64,000 nucleotides of DNA from assembly GCF_000372725.1 (NCBI RefSeq), contig NW_005201912.1:106481-170480 (forward strand), given 5' to 3'. The position numbers were made by a program, and so were the translations under genes. Origin of the DNA: Emiliania huxleyi CCMP1516. Lineage: Eukaryota > Haptophyta > Isochrysidales > Noelaerhabdaceae. Shown piece by piece: positions 52,607 to 62,352 of this stretch (the first letter of the stretch is position 1; the number at the start of each line of letters is the position of its first letter). A model generated the notes under the pieces. That model ran no database searches and was not told the origin of the DNA. It saw only the letters and a program-made list of their open reading frames with translations.

Positions 52607-53323
52607 CCACCACACCACCACCACCACCTCCACCGCCCCAATCCCCGCCGCCACCCTCGCCTCCGCATCCCCTCACCACCGCCTCCCTCACCGCCGCCCA
52701 TCCCAACCAAGGCGGATCTCTCGGACGCCGCGCTCGAGTCCTTCCGCGGCAGCCGCGTCGCCTACATTGGCGAGTGGGGGAGTGGCATGACGGGCACCCG
52801 CCACCTGCACGACGCCCTCTCCGAGCCAGCCTCGTGGGCACTGGAGGCGCACGTGCCGCTCCCAAACTTCGCAAAGCTGCGCATCGCCCTCTACCTCTTC
52901 CGGAGGCGGGACCCCGACGCGCGATCGGCGCAGCAAGCAGCTCCCCACCAGGCGGGCGGCAAGCGCAAGCGGCGCGACGCCGCCGAGAGCATCGTCGGCT
53001 GCGACGTGTGCGGCAGTCGGCAGCGGCGCTTGTGGCGCTGCCCGTGGTCGCGCCAGCTGCTGGTGTGCGGCGAGGGCTGCTACGCCGCCGCAGAGCAGCG
53101 CCACACCGCCACGCTCGCCCTCTGCTTTTGCGGCGCCGCGCCAACGTTGCGGCCGCCGTTTGCTCTCTTCGAGGCAGCGGCGTGGTTGGAGCGGTCACAG
53201 GCGAGCGACGTAGAGTGGGACTCCCTTCGCGATGCGACGCCGCAGGCCGAGCTCAAGCCGCCCGGCGCGCCGAGGCCGCGGGCGCACGGGTCGGTCGTCA
53301 CGCGGAGGCAGTCCCGGTCGTGA
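51288..53323 (+). CDS. Methyltransferase-like protein with C-terminal zinc-binding cysteines, 564 aa
   Basis: Exons 51288-52235, 52305-52439, 52712-53323; both introns GC-AG, phase 0, 1695 nt. From ATG 51288 (MGGRPKLSKAQRAAAKAAED) the first half is helical (EAVATFGASTVEALAVTHPN, SVSERCRSLLRAAPAEVRQS). Splicing then joins SNGYWARLLATAGLEPFTA|LDISPPDG and ATLVLCMPSPGE|ADLSDAALESFRGSRVAYIG with EWGSGMTGTRHLHDAL. This is the order (strand, loop with a small acidic/polar turn, 'V-x-Y-I-G-E' strand) seen in a group of Rossmann-fold methyltransferase-like proteins of plants and algae. The C-terminus has CDVCGSRQRRLWRCPWSRQL with CGEGCYAAAEQRH, a zinc finger of treble-clef or MYND-like spacing. The substrate is unknown. 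The second intron is mostly (ACC)n and (AAC)n. Confidence 0.7.
52490..52640. repeat. (ACC)n/(AAC)n microsatellite inside an intron
   Basis: ACC triplets grade into about 19 AAC triplets and back to ACC, all within the inferred 272-bp intron 52440-52711. Poly-His, poly-Asn and poly-Trp frames across it are not real protein. Confidence 0.95.
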
Positions 53324-54200
53324 GGTGGTCTCTCTGGTGACCTCACCTGTGAGACTCGATTACACTCTCGAAAAGCCACACTGTTCAAAAGAGCACACAA
53401 TATCAGAGGTGGGCGATTATGGACGTGCAAACTACAGAGAGTCGTTTTCTGAGTCTCGAGTAGCGCCGCGAACACTCAATGAGAAAGACTCTTGAGCAAA
53501 CTGGGGCGCATCTGGATCTTCCATCTCCCGCTCAGAAAATGCTAGTGGCCTGAACCTGCCGACTTAGTGTGGAAGTGTCGCCCGGTGTCGAGCTTTGCGG
53601 TCGAGATGATGTCGAGGTTGGGGCTCAGCCATTGGCGGACGACGGGCAACGCTCAACCGAGTGCACGAGGAGACGTGGTTGCGCAACCCCAGTCCCGATC
53701 ACGGCGTGGCCTGCGGAAGTAGTCACAGGAGCAGAGAGCCGATCCCGAGCCTGCCTCTGTCGCGGCACTCGGAGGGCGCAGCGAGGAGCGTCGCGGCTGC
53801 GGGCGCCGCAACTCACGTTGCCTCGCCCTAGCCTGCCGCCATCACCATCGCCGCCGCCGCCGCTGCCATTGCCACCACCGCCCGATCGCTGCCATGTCTA
53901 CCCAGCTGCGTCGTGGCGTCCGGCGGCACCCGCGCGGCCGACGCGCATGGGCAGCTGCGTGCGGGCCACGGCCGCGAGAAGCCTTGGCTGCAGCTGCCAA
54001 AGTCGCGCCGAGAGCAGGCCTGCGGGCGAAGCAGCGCACGGAGCAGGTACCTGCGAGGCCGTCGTCTGCTCCGCCTACGCGACGAGCTTCGACGAGCACC
54101 CCGCGCAACCGGCGCCTGCACCAACACATCCGACACCAGCGTAGCCGGCGGCGGCGGCGATCCGCGCAGCCGGCACCCGTGCAACCCGGCACCCACGCGG
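53324..54200. other. Intergenic, no supported gene
   Basis: No domain is seen. Frames on both strands are Arg/Pro/Ala-rich. Confidence 0.4.
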
Positions 54201-56113
54201 TCATTGGTCGAAACTTTTGAGGCTGGTCCCGGCGGCGCCTCGCTTCTGCCTGTTCCACCAAGCCATGTACTCGAGAAAGTTGACGAGCCTACGAGGGACG
54301 TACGTACGATGGGGGGCTCCGAGGCGGCCCTGAGAAGGGCCATACCCAGCCGCGGCATGCTCGCGGGATGATGACCCGTCCCCGTTCGTGTCCGCATCGC
54401 GCAGCAGCTCGTCGCCGCACGCCGCCGCGAGCTCCTCCGCCGCAACCTGCTCACAGCGTGTGGTGTGAATAGACGCTCCTCTCTCGGATGCCCGCGCAAC
54501 CCAAGTAGCTGTCGGCCCAGGCAACCCCCGGGTGCGTGTGATCTAAGTGGGGCGGTGGTCGGCGGGGTGTGCTGGTGGTACCTGCCCGTCGCCGTCGCCG
54601 TCGATGCTGTCGAACGAGGCGCGGCAGACGTCGAGCAGCTCGTCTCTGCTGAGTGCGCCCGACCGGTCCTGGTCGAGGGCGTTGAAGACGAGGCACGCGT
54701 CGCCCAAGTAGTAGGCCTGCAACGGCGGCACGTAGCAGCGCCCCTCGCTCGGGTACCGCACGCTGCCTGTCCATACAAGTCTCGGACATGTCAAGGACGT
54801 GTCCTGGACATGTGCAGTGGCCACCGCACACGCCACCGTCGGGCTCGAGCTCGTATATCAGCGGCAAGCCGTTGGGGAGCCCGAGCGACGGAAGGCTCTC
54901 GTCGTCGACGTTCTGCTGCACGCACGCCACCAGGGCGCGCAGCCCGTTGGCATGGCCGACGACGAGACAGTTGGAGCCTAATCCCGGGTAATCTTTGGGG
55001 TAATCTCGGGTAATCTCGAGCCGGCGTGGCCGACGAGGCATCTGGAGCCGTCCAGCAGCGCGGGCAGCAGCTCGTTCTCCCAAAACGGGCGCACGCGCGA
55101 GACGCAGTCGGCGATCGACTCGGTGAGGGGCACGTCTTCGTCGCGGAGCGGCTCGCCTGCGCGGCCGGGCTCCGACTAATCTCGGGTAATCTCGGGGACA
55201 ATCTCGGTCTCGAGCAGCCGCCTGCACAGTCGGGCTCCGAGAAGGGGTCATGGAGAAGGGGCCATCGACCAAGAGGCGCCTCCTCTCTCAGCGACGAGGG
55301 TCGCCGTCGGCGTTGGCAGTGCGCAGCGCCGCCAGTCTCTCGGGCGAGCGGCTGTAGAAGGGGTGGTCTGCCGCCATCGGAGGCGGCCTGCCGCGCGAGG
55401 CAGAGGCGCCGGGTGAGCGGTGGGAAGCTGGTCAGCCGGGGACCACAGAGGCGGCCTGGGCGGGCTTGCCACATCTAAATCTCACCTCCCGGCAAAGGAG
55501 AGGCGCCACTCGCGGAGCGCGGCTGGGTCGGGCCACTTCTCGAGCGTGTCGCGCTTGTCGAGCCCCTGCAGGGGCAGGGGGGCGGCGAGGACTCGCGGCA
55601 GCGCAGAAGGGAGGGTTGCGTCAGGGATGCGGCTACGCCTGCAGCATCCCATAATGCCGCTCGTTTAGGCGCCACGTCGGCAGGATCGGCGGCGGCGGGC
55701 GCCCGTTCCGGCGGAGTGCCTCGACGCAGAGACCTGCGGTGCGTAGGGCGCGGCCAAGCACGCTGGTGTACACGGTGTCGATGCGAACATCGCCCGCCTC
55801 GGTGAGGAGCAGCTCGGCAGCGGTGCGCGCCTCCTCCTCGCCTCGGGGCGTGAGCGGGACGTCCTCCCTGCGGAACGGCGCCGTGGTAAGCCAATAAGGT
55901 TACTTCCCCCTGGATTGGCAGGTGGCGGATTGGCGGTGTAGGCAGAGTGTCTCGGAGACAGTGCTCTCACCAACCAGTGAAGCGTCCAGCAGCGTTCCAC
56001 GCGGACTCGCCGTGACGGAGAAGGACGAGGCGGCCGGGCGTGGTCAGAGCTGCTGCTGTGGATGCCGCGAGCTGAGCCAGGATGAGGAGCGATCGGCTCC
56101 GCACTGCGCCCAT
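54201..56113 (-). CDS. Cofactor-dependent phosphoglycerate mutase fused to three EF-hands, 375 aa
   Basis: Nine exons: 56113-55971, 55867-55639, 55565-55486, 55387-55305, 55156-55049, 54977-54837, 54766-54582, 54446-54376, 54288-54201; 1128 nt. A signal-like leader (SRSLLILAQLAASTAAAL) precedes the mutase: LVLLRHGESAWNAAGRFTGW (phosphohistidine His34), DVPLTPRGEEEARTAAELL, WRLNERHYGMLQ (117-121), GLDKRDTLEKW, PPPMAADHPFY, LTESIADCVSRVRPFWENEL, and NCLVVGHANGLRALV (second His, about 222). At the usual C-terminus (YYLGD) it runs on without a break into canonical EF loops at 293-304 (DQDRSGALSRDE), 317-328 (DGDGDGQVAAEE) and 342-353 (DTNGDGLVNFLE). The mutase interconverts 3- and 2-phosphoglycerate. 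Ca2+ control is inferred. The leader suggests organelle or secretory targeting. Three introns are GC-AG. Confidence 0.9.
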
Positions 56114-56858
56114 GAGGATGAAGCGCTGGCGGTGGCGCACGGGTTGTCTGGCCGCGGGGGCAGAGGCCGGAGGGCTTTCGCCTCGAACGGCAAGGCGGCG
56201 ACGGCTTCCTCTCGAAGAGAATTTCACGCTCCCACTCCGCCGCCATCTCCGCCGCCATCGTCACCGCCGACGCCCTCACCATTCAGAACTCGGCCGCCGC
56301 CCTCGGCTTCGAGCTCACCCTCGACCCTCGCGATCTCGCCCGGCGCTCGTCGGGTCGGCCGCCATTGCGGTCGGCGCCACCGCCTCCTCCCGCCCCCCCG
56401 GCCCGCGGCCACCGCCGCGCGGCTGCCGACGCGACCGACCCCACCCCCCTTCCCCGACCCCGCCCTTGATGGCCCCGCCAGCGAGGCCCGCGCCGCGCGC
56501 GGCACCACCACCGACTCTACCTCCGACCCCAGGGCCTAGGCGGCCCGCCATGAAATCTAGCCGTGTGTGCTGGCGTCCGGGTCCCAGCGGGTTTTCACGT
56601 AACAAGTACACACGGGACTGGCACTACAAAGGAACAGAGGGATTAGATCTATCAACAAGGCTTCTCGCTTTTTTTAATTAAGCGCAACAAACTCGATGGC
56701 GCACTTGGCAATTTCGGAAGTTGGGCTTTGATCCGACTTCGCCATGCGCCGGCAGCAAGCGCCAAGCGCATCCGAGCCGATCTATTTTATGCTAGCCTTT
56801 GACAAGACAGGCCCGCAATCCCTTCCCCGCCAAGAGCGCTCGACACCCTCGCATCACA
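56114..56858. other. Divergent intergenic region between PGM-EF and sulfotransferase genes
   Basis: No domain is seen. The first 400 bp are Pro/Arg-rich in all frames; the part after 56560 is lower in GC. Confidence 0.45.
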
Positions 56859-58287
56859 ATGCTGAGCGTTGCCTCAGGGTCGACGACGCTCCGGCACATC
56901 TTTGCAGCCCGTGAGCGCACCTTTGGCTGGCCCTCCTATGGCGATTACGGTGAGAAGATTGCACGCCATGCAACCAGATAGCACGAGACGTTCCGTAGAA
57001 AGGAGGGCACCCGCATAGTCAAAAAGGAGCGTGGCGTATTGTTGCAGGCGACATGCCGTGCGAGTACATGCCCAAGGACTGGCGGCCGGGACCGCCGTAC
57101 GACTGCGCTATGCTCGAGGACCCGGCGCTGCTGCAGCGTCGATTCTCGGATGGGCGCGCGCCCGGGCACCCACAACCTCGCACCATCCCAGTCTCAGCTC
57201 GCACCGCACTGCGCGCAGGCATTGCTGCACGACAGTGCCGGGGCGGGATGTTGTGATGGGCTACTGCTCGCACGCCTCGTGCGTGCGGCCGCGCTTCTGC
57301 GAGCGCAACTGGTTTCGCCCGTGCCGTCAGTTTACGCTGCTGCGCCACCCGATCTCGCGCCTCCTCTCCGCCTACTCGTACTTTTGCCGCAGCTGTGAGG
57401 AGGGTGGCCGGCAATGCGGCAAGGCAAGCCCATCCTCGCACCAAAGCAGATCGCGCCCATCGCAACACCCCTCTCCGCTCGGCCATCAAAGGTGGACCCG
57501 GAGCGGCTGACGTGCCCAAATATGTCCATGGTCGAATACGCGCGGTATTTCGGTCGCCAAGCGCCAACGGGGACGCGCGGCTCTGCCTCTCGCCGCAAAG
57601 GCGGACCGCTCTCTTGAGATAGGCAACTACTACCTGCGGGCCCTCGCTTCGCCCGAGGGTTGGAACGGACGAGGGTGGCTCCAGAGCTGCGCGGCGTGGC
57701 GTGAGGCCTCCGCCTGTTCCCGCGAGTGACAGACGCCGCACGCAACGCAACCCACACAGCAGCGGCCCGCTCGAGACAGGCGGACGCTTGGCTTGCGGAC
57801 GAGCAGACTCTCGTGCTGCTGACCGAGGTTGACCTGCACGATACTTACCCTTTGGCGCGGCTCGGCGAGCAGGAGACGGTGGTTACGCAAGGCGTGCCCA
57901 CGCACCCTGACAGCTCGTGCCTCATTATGCCAGGCGAGTGGATGGGCGACCCGTGGCTGCGGCTGCAAAAGCACGTGGTTGCAAACGCGCACAGGCCGCG
58001 CCTCAGCTCCCAGACGCTGTCTGCTCGCACCAGATCAACGGTTTCCCTTGTGCGGCAGGCATGAGGACGCACGCGTCTCGCCAGAGGTCGTCGCCCGCCT
58101 GCGGCCAATCGCCTCACCTCGCCCCCCACCCCCCCTTCCACACGCTCCACTGCATTCCCCCTTCCCCGAGCAGATCTTCGACATCGTCGCGGCTGACCTC
58201 TGGCTGTACCATCGCGCCCTGAAGCGCCGGTTCGGTGTCTTCTTCAAGGAGGAGGAGCCCGGCGATCCACATGGATGCGTGCCCTAA
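56859..58287 (+). CDS. Sulfotransferase-like protein, ~267 aa
   Basis: Proposed exons 56859-56949, 57048-57137, 57236-57423, 57492-57552, 57623-57645, 57780-57964, 58059-58110, 58174-58287; 804 nt. After ATG 56859 comes SVASGSTTLRHIFAARE, resembling the 5'-phosphosulfate-binding P-loop-like motif. Next is a Cys-rich segment (MGYCSHASCVRPRFCERNWF) and QFTLLRHPISRLLSAYSYFC, the typical R-x-P-x-x-R-x-x-S-x-Y/F of the 3'-phosphate-binding region in Golgi-type (Sulfotransfer_2) enzymes. CPNMSMVEYARYFGNYYLRA and QIFDIVAADLWLYHRALKRRFG match the rest of the fold. It would transfer sulfate from PAPS to a glycan or other acceptor. No N-terminal membrane anchor is seen, so an upstream exon may be missing. 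The fifth to seventh junctions are less certain; four introns are GC-AG. Confidence 0.7.
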
Positions 58288-59123
58288 CATACTGCTGGCC
58301 CACACGCCCTCCCCGCCCATTCCTCTTTTCGACTTCACACAGTTCTCTCTCTACAGGTTCAGCTCTCCCGAATCGTAGCGAGTCGTACATGTTAGCGTCT
58401 CTAGCGAGGGAGCAACGGTGAAATCTGAAAACAGAATCTCTCCGGACTCCGCGCTCCACACACAAGAGTCCGCTAAGAACTGCGAAATCTGGCATCGCTC
58501 TCACTCAGACTCTCTCTCTCACTTGCACACAGCACACCTGTTGCAGTTTAACCAGCTTCTTTCTCTTTTCACGTTGCCTCGCGTTTTGACAAATTGAATT
58601 ATTCAATAAAACCTTATTTTTCGCTGCGGCGATGGATACTCAACGAAAATGGACTCTGCGAGAGTGCTCCCCGCCTCGCTGGGGAGCACACCACTCTCTA
58701 CCTCTCTGTTAGGACAGGCGGCAGACGCACACAATGAGTGAAGAATCACAGACACAGTCAAGTGGGAGAGGCACGTAAGACGGCAGCGTCAGTCGACAGT
58801 GCAGCGACGCCCGCGGGAGCCGGTCATTGGTCGGGCGCGTCGCTAGTAGACACAGCAGTGCTCTCCCCCCCCCCCCCCTTCCTCCCCCATCCGTTTCATC
58901 CATTTCCCTGCGCAGGCCCGGCTCCCAGCGAGCCGCGAGCCCACGCTCCACATTCCGCATGCTCAGCGGCCGGCGAGGTCGGCGCGTCGAGTGCGCACTA
59001 TGCTAGTGCCCGGTGCACCCATTCCGACCGCCCATCGCACCCACAGCGCAGCCAGGGTGGCGACGGCGCCCTCGGGCCCACCACGGGCGGCGCGCCTCGG
59101 CGCCCTCCTCTCCTCTCCGCATC
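58288..59123. other. Convergent intergenic region, no supported gene
   Basis: The sulfotransferase and TAZ genes end toward each other. Contains a poly-C run (58867-58880), and composition near 58560-58640 is AT-rich. No gene is seen. Confidence 0.45.
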
Positions 59124-60871
59124 TCACCGCGAGTCAAACTCGGACAGGATGTCGTTGAGCTCGTCCTTCCCGCCTGCGGGAAGGGTTCGGGCGGGCAGGG
59201 CTTCGGACGACGAGGGTTGACAAGTGCGAGGGCAGAGGCAGGGTCGGCTGCGGGGGAGGGGAGGCGGGGCGGAGCGGCGCGCCCTGGTCGAGGATCGAGC
59301 CGAGGGAGAGCTCGGAGACGTTCTTGTCGCGGAGCTGGGAGGCGGAGCGGCGGAAGTTGAGGCCGAGGTCGGTCATCGAGGTGGCCTTGAGCACCGACTC
59401 GAGGTTGAAGTTCGAGCTGAGCGAGCTCGCCAACGGCAGCCCCGACATCCGGAAGGAGGCGCTGTCACCGAGCGGCAACCCCGCGCCGAGCCTCCCCTCG
59501 TGCGCATCCGCCAGCTGCTGCTCGAGCGCCGAGAGAGAGCCCATCGCACCGAGCTCCGCGAGCGGCGGGATACCGCTCTCGTCCTGAGCACCACCGACCC
59601 TCGCCGCAGCAGGCATGTCCCACGCCGCCGCAAGGTCGGGGTCCACGCTCTCCTCCGCGCCGCCGTCGAGCTTGCGCCGCTTCTGCCGCGACGCGGCCCC
59701 ACCCCCGCCCTCCTCTCTCGGCGGAGCGCCTGGCAGCCTCGTCACCTGAGAGCGGGGACCGAAAAGCGCTTAGGGGGGGGGGGGGGGAGAGCTGACTACG
59801 TGTGTCTCGGAGGTGTCGGAGGTGTCTCGGGGGTGTCTCGGAGGTGTCTCGTGCCTCAGCGAGCTGCTGCAGCGCCTCGCGCGGCGACACCCACTCGACC
59901 CGCCCGTCCTTCCACCTGAGGAATGGTACGGCGAGGTGAGGCGTCTCCACACGCGAGTGCGGGCAAGGGCCGGCCCTCCCCCCCGCGTCTCTGCGTCCCA
60001 AAGAGGCGGCAGTGAGAGTGCGAGAGGGCCCTGTGCACCTCGGCAGCAGCTGCGAGCTCTTGAGGAGGGGCTCGACGTAGAGGGCCTGGCACAGCCCCGG
60101 AGCCTGCGCACGCGCGGCGGCGGGCTGCGCTCAGCTCGAGCCAAACAGGAGAGGGCGTTCGTGGCCGCGGGCAGGGGTGGGGAGGCGGTGCAGCGGTGGT
60201 GTCGCAGGCTCGAGGCGCGTTTGGCAGGCGCCGCCGCGCCGCGGGCGCCCTCTCTCGGGGAGGTGGCGAGCCTGCGTGTTGGCCTGCTGCGAGGCGCCGG
60301 CCGCCGAGTTGTGGTCCACCGCGTCGCGGTAGTCCTTGAGGTACGCCCACATCCGGCACAGCGCGCAGCCCTGCGCTTGCGCGGCAGTGCAGCTGCTGAC
60401 GTGCGCGTGCAGGCGCTCGAGCTTGGCGGTGAGCGGGACGCAGCCGGGGACGGGGCAGGAGGGCGTGCGGCAGTGGAAGCAGTGGATCAGCGACGCGCGG
60501 AAGTCCTCCTTGTCCAGGCTGTCGATCAGCGGCAGCAGCTCCGCAGGGAGGGAGCCGCTCCCCCCCGCCTCGCTTCCGGAGGCTGAGGGGGAGGAGGAGT
60601 CGGCGCCGGAGGAGAGGGCGGGCGCGGGGACGGGCGCCGTGGCGGAGCGCTCGATGAGCGCGTTGACCGCCGCGGTCAGCTGCTGCCTCGTGGCCAACTC
60701 GCCCATCCGCCGCTTGACGGCGGCCTGCTCCTTTGGGTTGTCGCGCGCCTGCGCAACGAGCCGATCGAGCTCGGGCGCCTTGTCGGCGGACACGTGGTTC
60801 TTGAGCTCGTCGATCAGCGCAGGCAGCGTCACGGTGACCGTTGTCGCCCCAGAGGGGCCGGGAGCAGGCAT
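59124..60871 (-). CDS. TAZ-type zinc-finger protein (CBP/p300-related finger), 412 aa
   Basis: Exons 60871-60272, 60103-60039, 59915-59855, 59745-59283, 59173-59124; 1239 nt, phases close; introns GC, GT, GC and GC. ATG 60871 gives MPAPGPSGATTVTVTLPALI. A helical N-terminal domain follows (DELKNHVSADKAPELDRLVA, KRRMGELATRQQLTAAVNAL). The finger is LIHCFHCRTPSCPVPGCVPL with RLHAHVSSCTAAQAQGCALC and RMWAYLKDYRDAVDHNSA, the H/C-x2-C…C…C-x(n)-H-x3-C…C-x2-C order of TAZ domains that bind transcription-factor tails. RWKDGRVEWVSPREALQQLA and a basic RQKRRKLDGG follow. The tail is Ser/Leu-rich (MSGLPLASSLSSNFNLESVL) and ends DELNDILSEFDSR. A nuclear transcription coregulator is likely; no acetyltransferase domain is present. 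Confidence 0.82.
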
Positions 60872-61137
60872 GAGGACGGAGCGAGAAGCTTGTCGCGGAC
60901 TCCGGATGCAGCGAAAAGTTGTTTCTTTTTTGTTTCTCCATGGACGGCCCACACGCACACACACGCTGCACACGAGTGGCTCGGGAGCCGACACGAGGCA
61001 CACTGTCACCGGCCGTAGCACCGGGTCCGGACTGCTGGACAGGTGCGGCGGGAGGGCCTAAAAGGAATCTCCGACGGCAGCGCCGAGCCGTTCGACGGCG
61101 AGCCGTCTGACAAACGGCCGCCGAGGCGAGGGCGAAG

Positions 61138-61566
61138 GTGATTGTGATCCTCCCCCGCCCGACCGCCCTAGGCATCGTGCTCGCGACGGGCTACCAACTC
61201 TTCTCGGGCCACCGCCACTTTCTGGACGCCGCGTCGCTGCGACGGCTCGGCACCGGCAAGGAGGCGATCAAGACGGGCTCCGTGGTGCCGGGATGCGAGC
61301 TGCGCCTGCCCAACGTGTGGGCCCTCTTCGGCCGGCTGCAGATGATCCGCGACGCCGCGCCCGCGCGCTCGGCCGCAGCCATCGCGCGGCGCGTCCACGG
61401 GGGATCGCGGTGGCGCGGGGCTGCGAGCTGGGTCTGGTGGGTTGTCGAGCACGTGCTGATTGCTTGGGCGGTTCTTGCCGCCAGGCGGAGCCTGAAAGTA
61501 ATAGGCGCGACAGCTGCGTTGAAATACGTCAGTACACGGTGTCGATATCTAACTTACGATATCTAG
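61138..61566 (+). CDS. Hypothetical protein or exon with one or two hydrophobic helices
   Basis: The frame opens (no ATG; GTG or an upstream acceptor) with VIVILPRPTALGIVLATGYQ, then LFSGHRHFLDAASLRRLGTG, VVPGCELRLPNVWALFGRLQ, and a hydrophobic stretch (ASWVWWVVEHVLIAWAVLAA) ending …STRCRYLTYDI. Codon choice is gene-like. It lies upstream of and divergent from the TAZ gene. No family is recognised; upstream exons may exist in 60900-61137. Confidence 0.4.
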   Translation: MIVILPRPTALGIVLATGYQLFSGHRHFLDAASLRRLGTGKEAIKTGSVVPGCELRLPNVWALFGRLQMIRDAAPARSAAAIARRVHGGSRWRGAASWVWWVVEHVLIAWAVLAARRSLKVIGATAALKYVSTRCRYLTYDI

Positions 61567-61648
61567 CGTTTTCTAGCTGTGTCGAGAGATCGAGGGTTTG
61601 TAGTCGAAGTTTCATTAATAATGATGGCTAACAAAAACATTTCCACAT

Positions 61649-62170
61649 TCATTGACAGCGCCCCGGCCCGCGGCCCGGCACCTCGACAGGGGGCCGGGTC
61701 GGAATGGGCGCGGCCGCCTTGTGCGCTGGGGCGGGCGGGCGCTCTGCCTCTGGCGCGGCTGCTCGCTCGGCTCTCAGTTGCTCACGCGCACGCTGCTTTT
61801 GGACTGCTTCGCGGCCGAAGTTAAGAATTGAATCGTGGCAGCCGCCGCTCGCCACAGCTTCGAAGATTTTGCTCATCGTGGCCCTCAGCTCTGGAGTGTT
61901 GAAGTCGTCGTCAAGGCCGAACGCCGCCATGCCAGCCTTGAGCACTGCGATGCGCTCGTCCGAGGTCATGTCTTTCTGGTCCTTGTCCAAATCTTTGGGA
62001 AGTGCTTCATTGTCAGTCGCATTTGGCGGCAACACACCTAACCTGCGGTCATTATCTGGGTTTGCCGACACGCACTGCTTGCATCGCGCCGCGCCACTCT
62101 TGCGCTTCAGCTGCGACCCACTGAAGCAGTCGCGCGGCAGGTTCTCGTCGCATTCGGCGCACAGCGGCAT
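61649..62170 (-). CDS. Small zinc-ribbon (Stc1-like) protein, 173 aa
   Basis: ATG 62170 gives MPLCAECDENLPRDCFSGSQ and LKRKSGAARCKQCVSANPD. This is a C-x2-C … C-x2-C ribbon with the L-P-x2-x-F-S-x2-Q-L spacing of Stc1-type domains, which in fission yeast link RNAi to chromatin. The middle is helical and acidic (DKDQKDMTSDERIAVLKAGM, ELRATMSKIFEAVASGG). The C-terminus is basic and Pro/Ala-rich. The ATG was chosen because the ribbon begins at residue 4 and the sequence upstream is Arg/Pro-rich low complexity. The chromatin role is only by analogy. Confidence 0.6.
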   Translation of the reverse strand: MPLCAECDENLPRDCFSGSQLKRKSGAARCKQCVSANPDNDRRLGVLPPNATDNEALPKDLDKDQKDMTSDERIAVLKAGMAAFGLDDDFNTPELRATMSKIFEAVASGGCHDSILNFGREAVQKQRAREQLRAERAAAPEAERPPAPAHKAAAPIPTRPPVEVPGRGPGRCQ

Positions 62171-62261
62171 GTATGTTTTTTGCGCGCGGTGTTCGGCGGC
62201 GCGCGGTGTTCGCGCGCGTGGCCGGGGAGGGAAGAGGTGAACAAAGGTTGAAGAATTCATA

Positions 62262-62352
62262 CGGGGGTGGTTGAGGGGTTGAGGGTTGAGGCCCCCCCTC
62301 AACCATCTGGTTGAAGGTTGAGACCCCCCGTCAACCCTTTAGTTGGGGGTTG
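62262..62352. repeat. GGTTGAGG/CCTCAACC inverted-repeat cluster
   Basis: GGGGTTGAGGGTTGAGGCC, CCCCCTCAACC, GGTTGAAGGTTGAGACC, CCCGTCAACCC and GGGGGTTGAGGCC alternate in orientation and can pair into hairpins. The architecture repeats that of 13480-13612 with a different core word. It sits about 100 bp upstream of the zinc-ribbon gene. Confidence 0.75.

Noticed and set aside
52231-52710. Poly-Cys/Trp, poly-Asn and poly-His proteins
   Set aside because: Produced by the (ACC)n/(AAC)n tract inside an intron whose flanking exons splice in phase.
56224-56681. Plus-strand Pro-rich proteins upstream of the sulfotransferase gene
   Set aside because: No start, domain or splice support; composition only.
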